Below, piece after piece: positions 53,283-64,000 of a stretch of 64,000 nucleotides of DNA (positions are counted from its first letter, which is position 1; every line of letters starts with the position of its first letter). The notes below the pieces were generated by a model. That model saw nothing but the letters and a program-made list of their open reading frames with translations. It was not told where the DNA came from and did not search any database. The stretch comes from Acidovorax delafieldii (GTDB lineage: Bacteria; Pseudomonadota; Gammaproteobacteria; Burkholderiales; Burkholderiaceae_C): the NCBI RefSeq assembly GCF_007993815.1, contig NZ_VJWE01000014.1, forward strand, positions 358,995 through 422,994, written 5' to 3'. A program made the translations under genes and the position numbers.

Positions 53283-54338
53283 ATGAAGTACCTTGCCTTC
53301 GCCCTCCCCCATCTGCTGATAGTCGCCCTGGCTTTGTGGATGTATGTGCGCATACGCGCCATGAAACAGCGCCAGGATGCTTTGGTGAAGGACCTCAAGG
53401 GCAGGCACTACTGGCGCATCAACCTGGCCCGCCCCGCATTTTTTGGACGCTGGATGCGGCTTATGGCTTTCGAAGCCAAGGGCGTGCTGATCGACGATGG
53501 AGAAGCATTCCGCATCCGGGGGCATTGGGCCAAGACGGGCAAGGCTTTCGAGTCGTTGGTGCCCAAATCGGGGCTGAAGGTCGAGTGGCTGGGCAACCAA
53601 TCCATCAAGACGGGCAACATCCACTGGGCTCGGCTGGACACCCCCAAAGGCCAGGTGCTGTTCACCGCCGATACCGGCTGGAGCGCCGGGCCGTCGCGCG
53701 AGGCCTTGTGCGACATCTTCCGCTCGGCGTTTCCCGACTATCCGCTGGACGAAGAGAACACACACGATTTCGCACTGGAGAAGAACCCTCGCAGCCTGGG
53801 CGCGACGGTGCTGTTCCTGGGCCTGATGCTGTTTGCGCTGCTCGACAGCTTTGTGTTCTCCGGCTACGAGCTGACGGATGCGCAGCTCTTCAGCATCCTG
53901 CGCTCGCCCCTGACCTGGCTGGTGGCGTCGGTGGGCATCGCAACGTTGGTGGCACTGTGCTACCGGTTCTTCGCTGCAGGGCGCATCCCCTCGCGCGAAT
54001 CGATGGCGCTGGCCTTGATGCTGGGCACCGTATCGGCCGGGGCTGCCCTGCCCGTGCTCAAGCGGGTAGACCAAATGCTGGCAGGCTCAGTGTCAGAAGA
54101 CCACGCATACCGCCTGTCGGGCACCTATCGGCTGGAGCCCATCGACACCACGCACGGCCTGCCGCCACTGAAGTTTCCGCGCATGCGGGACTATTGGGAG
54201 CAATGGCCCGATGGCAGCGAACACCGCATTCCGCTGATGCACGGACCGCTGGGGCTGTGGCAACTGGACCACGCAAAGTTTGATCCGCCCATCGTGGCTT
54301 TCTACGAAAAGAAGAGCAGCAAGACTGGCAAGCACTGA
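53283..54338 (+). CDS. Uncharacterised membrane protein, four transmembrane segments
   Basis: A 351-residue protein not recognised. It has an N-terminal helix (residues 4-22), a soluble part of about 140 residues (a PH-like or beta-rich region with FRIRGHWAKTGKAFESLVPK), three further hydrophobic helices near 172-194, 210-233 and 241-259, and a C-terminal soluble tail with charged and aromatic residues. It starts 63 bp after mogA and could be co-transcribed, but the context gives no function. Confidence 0.78.
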   Translation: MKYLAFALPHLLIVALALWMYVRIRAMKQRQDALVKDLKGRHYWRINLARPAFFGRWMRLMAFEAKGVLIDDGEAFRIRGHWAKTGKAFESLVPKSGLKVEWLGNQSIKTGNIHWARLDTPKGQVLFTADTGWSAGPSREALCDIFRSAFPDYPLDEENTHDFALEKNPRSLGATVLFLGLMLFALLDSFVFSGYELTDAQLFSILRSPLTWLVASVGIATLVALCYRFFAAGRIPSRESMALALMLGTVSAGAALPVLKRVDQMLAGSVSEDHAYRLSGTYRLEPIDTTHGLPPLKFPRMRDYWEQWPDGSEHRIPLMHGPLGLWQLDHAKFDPPIVAFYEKKSSKTGKH

Positions 54339-54370
54339 GCCCGCAGTGCCCCCACGCAACGGCAGGAAGC

Positions 54371-55153
54371 CTACTTGCCCACCAGCTCGTTGAGCTTGCC
54401 CGCCTCGAACTGCTCCTTGATCGCCGCGTCACAGGGCACGCAGTCCTTGGCCTGCAGGTTGGCGGCAGAGAGCTTTTCGATCGCCTGCCACAAGAGCGCG
54501 ATCTGGTGCTCTTGTGACGAGGCGTTGTCGATCAGCCCACGCATGGCCTGCGAGAGCGGATCGTCCTCCTGCGTGATGCCGTAGGCGGTGAATTTGCGCG
54601 ATGGCTGGGGTTCGGTCACGTCGGCGCTCTGGCCTTCCTTGGACCGGATGATGCGTGCCGGGATGCCCACGGCCGTGGCGCCAGCGGGCACGGGTTTGAT
54701 CACCACGGCATTGCTGCCGATCTTGGCGCCGTCGCCCACTTCAAAGCCGCCCAGCACCTTGGCGCCGGCACTCACCACCACATCTTTGCCCAGCGTGGGG
54801 TGGCGCTTGGTGCCCTTGTAGAGCGAGGTACCGCCCAGGGTCACGCCCTGATAGATGGTGCAGCCATCGCCGATCTCGGCGGTTTCGCCCACCACCACGC
54901 CCATGGCGTGGTCGAAGAACACGCGCTCGCCGATCTTGGCGCCGGGATGAATCTCGATGCCGGTGAACCAGCGCGCAAAGTGCGAGATGAACCGCCCCAG
55001 CCACTTCAGGCCGTGGTGCCAGCACCAGTGCGCGGGGCGGTGCAGCCAGATCGCATGCAGGCCCGGATAACAGGTGATCACCTCCCACGTGCTGCGCGCG
55101 GCAGGATCGCGGTCGAGGATGCACTGGATATCGGAGCGCAAGCGGGCGAGCAT
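54371..55153 (-). CDS. cysE: Serine O-acetyltransferase
   Basis: A 260-residue enzyme making O-acetylserine, the first step of cysteine synthesis. It has an N-terminal helical domain, then left-handed beta-helix hexapeptide repeats ([40 protein letters not shown]). The His of FFDHAMG is at the active site. The C-terminal tail is longer than the minimal enzyme and does not end in the Ile that docks cysteine synthase in E. coli. Confidence 0.94.
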   Translation of the reverse strand: MLARLRSDIQCILDRDPAARSTWEVITCYPGLHAIWLHRPAHWCWHHGLKWLGRFISHFARWFTGIEIHPGAKIGERVFFDHAMGVVVGETAEIGDGCTIYQGVTLGGTSLYKGTKRHPTLGKDVVVSAGAKVLGGFEVGDGAKIGSNAVVIKPVPAGATAVGIPARIIRSKEGQSADVTEPQPSRKFTAYGITQEDDPLSQAMRGLIDNASSQEHQIALLWQAIEKLSAANLQAKDCVPCDAAIKEQFEAGKLNELVGK

Positions 55154-55189
55154 TGGTTGTTATGGTTATTTGTAAATGGGCTGCACAGT

Positions 55190-56002
55190 CTATCGTTTCG
55201 CCTGCGCCGTCTCGATCATGGCTTTGGCGACACCTCTCAAGATGTGGATTTCCTCGGGGCTGAGCTGCGCGCGGTTGAAAAGCTGGTTAAGGCGGGGCAT
55301 GAGCTTCTTGGGCGCGGCCGGGTCCAGGAAACCGATGGATGTGAGCGCCTGCTCCCAATGGCCCAGCATGCCCGCCACCTGGGCAGCGTCGGCCAACGCA
55401 CGCGGTGGGGTGGCGTCCTGCACCGCAAAGCCGCCCAGCGCCTGGCGCCACTCGTAGGCGATCACCTGGATGGCCGCCCCCAGGTTGAGCGAGCCGAAGC
55501 CGGGGTTGGTGGGAATCGACAGCGCCACGTGGCAGCGGTACACATCCTCGTTGGTCATGCCAAACCGCTCCGAGCCAAAGAGAAAGGCCACACCGGCCTG
55601 CGGGGCCGCACTCGGGTCTGCAGCGGTGTCGTCGCCTGCGTTTTGAGGGTTTTTGGCCTCTAGCGCCAGTACTTCATGCCTGAGTAGCTCACTTTTTAAT
55701 AGCGCTTCAAAGTGCGCACGCGGCGCTGCTGTAGGGGGGCCAAAATCGCGTGGCGTCATGGCCGTAGCGCACAGGTGGCTGATACCGTCGAGCGCCTCGT
55801 CCAGCGTGGCGACGATGCGTGCGTTGTTCAGCACATCGAGGGCGCCGCTGGCGCGCTGGATGGTTTCCTCGCGCCTGAGCACGTTAGCCCAGCGGGGAGC
55901 GACCAGCACCAGGTCGTCAAACCCCATGGTTTTCATGGCACGGGCGGCGGCGCCCACATTGCCGGCGTGGCTGGTGTTGATCAGGACAAAACGGGTCTTC
56001 AT
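55190..56002 (-). CDS. trmJ: tRNA (Cm32/Um32) 2'-O-methyltransferase TrmJ
   Basis: A 270-residue SPOUT-class enzyme with FVLINTSHAGNVGAAARAMK at the start and the knot region FLFGSERFGMTNEDVYRCHV, SLNLGAAIQVIAYEW. It methylates the ribose of nucleotide 32 in several tRNAs. It is about 25 residues longer than E. coli TrmJ. The extra sequence (near LLRHEVLALEAKNPQNAGDD) coincides with an in-frame palindromic repeat at 55641-55705. Divergent from suhB, as in many proteobacteria. Confidence 0.92.
   Translation of the reverse strand: MKTRFVLINTSHAGNVGAAARAMKTMGFDDLVLVAPRWANVLRREETIQRASGALDVLNNARIVATLDEALDGISHLCATAMTPRDFGPPTAAPRAHFEALLKSELLRHEVLALEAKNPQNAGDDTAADPSAAPQAGVAFLFGSERFGMTNEDVYRCHVALSIPTNPGFGSLNLGAAIQVIAYEWRQALGGFAVQDATPPRALADAAQVAGMLGHWEQALTSIGFLDPAAPKKLMPRLNQLFNRAQLSPEEIHILRGVAKAMIETAQAKR
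55641..55705. repeat. ATAGC-GCGC repeat, copy h, inside trmJ
   Basis: TTTTTGGCCTCTAGCGCCAG ... GCCTGAGTAGCTCACTTTTT, a typical right and left end of the repeat. It preserves the trmJ frame and adds residues in a loop between conserved blocks. Confidence 0.6.
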
Positions 56003-56177
56003 GGACAGGCGGAGCGAGAGGGGGAAAGCGGCCGGTTAGGCAAAAAAGGGCACTGCGGGTAAAATCCCGCCCTCTATTGTCGCCGCCCGCATCGCCGGGA
56101 CGGGTCGGACCTCCCCGCTCATCCTGTACGCAGACGCCCGCGCCATCTTGGCCGCGCGCTGCCAACCACCACAATTT

Positions 56178-57131
56178 ATGTCGTCCAATCTGCACCCCAT
56201 GCTCAACGTGGCCATCAAGGCCGCACGCGCCGCCGGCGCCATCATCAACCGCGCGGCCCTGGACGTGGAATCGGTGCGGATCTCGCAAAAGCAGATCAAC
56301 GACTTTGTGACCGAGGTGGATCACGCCTCCGAAAAGATCATCATCGAGACGCTGCTGACGGCCTACCCCGGCCACGGCATCCTGGCTGAAGAGTCGGGCA
56401 AGGAATACGGCGCCAAGGATTCGGAATTTGTGTGGATCATCGACCCACTGGACGGCACCACCAACTTCATCCACGGCTTCCCTGTGTACTGCGTGAGCAT
56501 CGCGCTGGCCGTCAAGGGCAAGGTCGAGCAGGCTGTCGTGTACGACCCCACCCGCAACGACCTGTTCACCGCCACCAAGGGCCGCGGCGCCTACCTCAAC
56601 GAGCGCCGCATCCGCGTCTCCAAGCGCACCCAGCTCAAGGACTGCCTGATCTCCACCGGCTTCCCCTTCCGCCCGGGCGACAACTTCAAGAGCTACCTGA
56701 ACATGATGGCCGACGTGATGCAGCGCACCGCCGGCCTGCGCCGCCCCGGCGCCGCTGCGCTGGACCTGGCCTACGTGGCTGCGGGCTTCACCGACGGCTT
56801 CTTTGAAACGGGCCTGTCGATCTGGGACGTGGCAGCGGGCTCGCTGCTGGTGACCGAGGCCGGCGGCCTGGTGGGCAACTTCACGGGCGAGGCTGAATTT
56901 CTGGAGCAGCGGGAATGCCTGGCAGGCAACCCCCGCATCTACGGCCAGCTGGTGCCCATCCTGGGCAAGTACAGCAAGTTTGCGAGTGCTGGCGACAAGG
57001 CGGCCGTGCGCCAGGCGGCTGCGGCTGATGCGCCTGCCACCGACACCCAAGACACCAATGAAGGCGCGGAAGCAGCAGAACCAGCCGCCCCGAAGGCCGA
57101 CACCGCCAAGGGCGAAGACGCGCCGTTCTAA
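56178..57131 (+). CDS. suhB: Inositol monophosphatase family protein SuhB
   Basis: A 317-residue protein: metal site [27 protein letters not shown] and the closing [15 protein letters not shown] of the IMPase family. SuhB dephosphorylates myo-inositol 1-phosphate and also joins rRNA antitermination complexes in E. coli. It carries an extra Ala/Asp/Glu-rich C-terminal tail of about 45 residues that is absent from the core fold. The start at 56178 ([10 protein letters not shown]) matches the family. Confidence 0.94.
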   Translation: MSSNLHPMLNVAIKAARAAGAIINRAALDVESVRISQKQINDFVTEVDHASEKIIIETLLTAYPGHGILAEESGKEYGAKDSEFVWIIDPLDGTTNFIHGFPVYCVSIALAVKGKVEQAVVYDPTRNDLFTATKGRGAYLNERRIRVSKRTQLKDCLISTGFPFRPGDNFKSYLNMMADVMQRTAGLRRPGAAALDLAYVAAGFTDGFFETGLSIWDVAAGSLLVTEAGGLVGNFTGEAEFLEQRECLAGNPRIYGQLVPILGKYSKFASAGDKAAVRQAAAADAPATDTQDTNEGAEAAEPAAPKADTAKGEDAPF

Positions 57132-57331
57132 ACCCATTCCCGCACGCAGCCATGAAGCCTGGGCACGATGTGCCCTAGGCGGGTCTCGTAGCTGGACCGT
57201 TCAGCGGGCGGGGCATACACGAGGGCAGCCGCGCAAGGGCCGCCCCGCCGCGCTGGCTGCGTTCCCCTTCCCGCATTGCGCAGCAATGCGAGAGAAGGGG
57301 GAAGCGACGAAGTCGCTCAGGGGGTTGTCCG
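57132..57331. repeat. Intergenic palindromic region between converging genes
   Basis: Contains a hairpin at 57264-57300 (CCCCTTC with GAAGGGG, CGCATTGC with GCAATGCG, loop GCA). It is embedded in C/G-rich sequence of a kind often repeated in Acidovorax intergenic regions. It has no T-run, so terminator function is doubtful. Confidence 0.5.
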
Positions 57332-58462
57332 CTACGCCGGGTCGGGATATTTCTGCGCGATGCTGCGGAAGTCTTCTGCAATGTCCACAAACGCGTCCAC
57401 CATGTCGGGGTCAAAGTGCGTGCCCTTGCCCCGCACGATGGTGTTACAGGCCTGGTCGTGCGAAAACGCAGGCTTGTACACGCGTTTGCTGATGAGCGCG
57501 TCGTACACGTCGGCCACCGCCATCAGGCGCGCCGACACCGGGATGGTGTCGCCCGCCAGGCCCTGCGGGTAGCCAGAGCCGTCCCACTTCTCCTGGTGGC
57601 TGTAGGCGATCTCCTTGGACACGCTCAAAAAGGCCACGCGCATGCCCAGGCGCCGCTCGGCCTCGTCAATGGCATTGCGGCCCAGCGTGGTGTGGGTCTT
57701 CATCACCTCGAACTCCTCCACCGTGAGCTTGCCGGGCTTGAGCAGAATGCTGTCGGGGATGCCGATCTTGCCGATGTCGTGCAACGGGGCCGACTTGTAC
57801 AGCAGCTCAATCATGCGGTCGTTCAGCACATGCTCAAAACGCGGGTGGTGGCGCAGGCGCTCGGCCAGGGTCTTCACATACAACTGGGTGCGGCGGATGT
57901 GGTTGCCGGTCTCGTTGTCGCGCGTTTCGGCCAGGGAGGTCATGGCCATGATGGTCACGTCCTGGATGGCCTGCACCTCCAGCGTGCGCATGGCGACCTC
58001 CCGTTCCAGGTAGGCGCTTTTGTCGCGCAGAAAATCGGCCGTGGCCTTGAGCGCCAGGTGCGTGTTGACGCGCGCGAGCAGTATCGGCGGACTGATGGGT
58101 TTGGTGATGTAGTCCACAGCACCCAGGGCCAGTCCCATGCGCTCGTCGTCGGTGTCGGAACGCGCCGTCAGGAAGATCACCGGGATGTCGCGGGTGGCAG
58201 GCGCCTCCTTGAGGCGACGACAGACCTCGTAGCCATCCACCTCGGGCATCATGATGTCCAGCAGGATCAGATCGGGCGGCGTGGCCGACTGGGCAATCTT
58301 GAGGGCCTTCTCCCCATGGTTGGCCACCTTCACCACATAGTGCTCGCGCAGCAGGCTGCCCATGAGCGTGAGGTTCTCGGGCGTGTCGTCCACCACGAGC
58401 ACGGTGGCAATCGGCTTGTCAACCAAGGTCGCCGGGCTGGAGGCAAAAGGCGCGTTGTCCAT
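57332..58462 (-). CDS. Response regulator with HD-GYP c-di-GMP phosphodiesterase domain
   Basis: A 376-residue protein. A receiver domain (VLVVDDTPENL, phospho-acceptor Asp in LILLDIMMPEVDG, GAVDYITKPI) is followed by a linker and an HD-GYP domain (SAPLHDIGKIGIPD, KWDGSGYPQGL, ARLMAVADVYDAL). Residues for metal binding and the GYP loop look intact, so it should hydrolyse c-di-GMP. Last gene of a minus-strand operon, 24 bp after the hybrid kinase that probably phosphorylates it. Confidence 0.93.
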   Translation of the reverse strand: MDNAPFASSPATLVDKPIATVLVVDDTPENLTLMGSLLREHYVVKVANHGEKALKIAQSATPPDLILLDIMMPEVDGYEVCRRLKEAPATRDIPVIFLTARSDTDDERMGLALGAVDYITKPISPPILLARVNTHLALKATADFLRDKSAYLEREVAMRTLEVQAIQDVTIMAMTSLAETRDNETGNHIRRTQLYVKTLAERLRHHPRFEHVLNDRMIELLYKSAPLHDIGKIGIPDSILLKPGKLTVEEFEVMKTHTTLGRNAIDEAERRLGMRVAFLSVSKEIAYSHQEKWDGSGYPQGLAGDTIPVSARLMAVADVYDALISKRVYKPAFSHDQACNTIVRGKGTHFDPDMVDAFVDIAEDFRSIAQKYPDPA

Positions 58463-58486
58463 GCAAATGTCCTGCGTGAATGCCGT

Positions 58487-63355
<4,869 letters not shown>

Positions 63356-63400
63356 GCCTACGCCCTTGCCACGCAGGCCAGCCACACCGCAGACGTACCG

Positions 63401-64000
63401 TCAACCAGCGGGATACAGCAATGCATCGATAGCCTCCGCCGGCCCCGGCCTTCCAAACAGATACCCCTGGAACCCCTCGCACCCGTGCAGCCTCAGGAAC
63501 GACAGCTGCCCCGTCGTCTCCACCCCCTCCGCCACCACCTCCAAATCCAGGCTCTTGGCCAGCGCCAGGATCGTCCGAACAATCGCCGCGTCGTTCGGGT
63601 CCGTCAGCACGTCCCGCACGAAGCTCTGGTCGATCTTCACCTGGTCCAGCGGCAGGCGCTTGAGGTAACACAGGCACGAATAGCCGGTGCCGAAGTCATC
63701 GAGCGCAAACCCCACGCCTTCGCTCTTGAGCTGCACCATGCGCGCGATGGTGTCTTCGATGTCGCCCAGCAGCAGGCTTTCGGTGAGTTCGAGCTTGAGT
63801 TGCCGGGGGTCTGCGTTGTGGTTCTTCAAGGTTTGCAGCACTTCGGCCACGAAGCCGGGTTGCCGGAATTGGCGGGCGCTGACGTTGACGGAGATGGACA
63901 GGTGGGCGGTGTCTGGGTGCTGGCTCCAGCGCTGCAGTTGTTCGCAGGCGGTCTGGAGCACGTATTGGCCCAGCGGGAGGATGAGGCCGGTCTGTTCTGC
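63401..64000 (-). CDS. EAL-domain protein, 5' end outside window
   Basis: The visible C-terminal 199 codons are the last two thirds of an EAL phosphodiesterase domain, with [50 protein letters not shown] and EGVETTGQ. The frame is open to position 64000, so an N-terminal part lies beyond. The DDFG and ExVE motifs needed for c-di-GMP hydrolysis are present; the EAL motif itself is outside. It precedes the hybrid kinase by 45 bp on the same strand. Confidence 0.9.
   Translation of the reverse strand, partial: AEQTGLILPLGQYVLQTACEQLQRWSQHPDTAHLSISVNVSARQFRQPGFVAEVLQTLKNHNADPRQLKLELTESLLLGDIEDTIARMVQLKSEGVGFALDDFGTGYSCLCYLKRLPLDQVKIDQSFVRDVLTDPNDAAIVRTILALAKSLDLEVVAEGVETTGQLSFLRLHGCEGFQGYLFGRPGPAEAIDALLYPAG

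Overview
The window is about 64 kb of GC-rich chromosomal DNA from a beta-proteobacterium, most likely a member of the Comamonadaceae close to Acidovorax. This rests on the overall gene style, a Bug-type tricarboxylate-family binding protein, tandem DUF4148 proteins, the rpsU-yqeY order and short ATAGC...GCGC palindromic repeats that I associate with this family. No rRNA, tRNA, CRISPR array, integrase or complete insertion sequence was seen.

Layout. 1-4.1 kb: the 3' part of a TPR/O-GlcNAc-transferase-like gene, a CBS-domain protein and two tandem secreted DUF4148 proteins. 4.1-8.7 kb: a sugar-acid unit on the minus strand (gluconokinase, then TRAP transporter subunits DctQ, DctM and DctP) divergent from a LacI-type regulator, with two matching operators 115 bp apart. 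9-16.2 kb: a complete cyclohexanecarboxylate to pimeloyl-CoA cluster (badH, badI, aliB, aliA, a Bug binding protein, badK) facing a MarR regulator (badR). A shared operator motif lies in front of badH and badR. 16.4-18.1 kb: an Aer-like chemoreceptor.

18.3-31.7 kb: a nitrate/nitrite assimilation region. It holds a NarK-type transporter, a PP2C phosphatase/protein kinase fusion, nirB, a P-box protein, nirD, the nitrate reductase nasC, ybiB, the siroheme methyltransferase cobA, and a small P-box/MCP-like protein. Three GG-N10-GC sigma-54 promoters precede narK, nirB and the last gene. The narK and nirB leaders carry hairpins that look like ANTAR (NasT/NasR) targets followed by an intrinsic terminator. 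Together they suggest a two-level control, nitrogen limitation through sigma-54 and nitrate through antitermination.

31.8-43 kb: housekeeping and surface genes (thioesterase, sterol-desaturase-like protein, DUF4124 protein, orphan ABC binding protein, TonB siderophore receptor behind a Fur-like site, HI0933-type flavoprotein, a GGDEF/EAL protein). 43-57 kb: rpsU and yqeY, a LysR/tartrate-malate dehydrogenase pair, a LysR gene, an AraC-glyoxalase-membrane protein operon, pmbA, darP-mogA, cysE, trmJ and suhB. 57.3-64 kb: a minus-strand signalling operon with an EAL protein (cut by the window end), a 1,622-residue hybrid histidine kinase and an HD-GYP response regulator.

The most unusual signal is a pair of about 100-bp stem-loops (28881-28980 and 43337-43439). 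They share the same unpaired segments but have entirely different, internally complementary arms.
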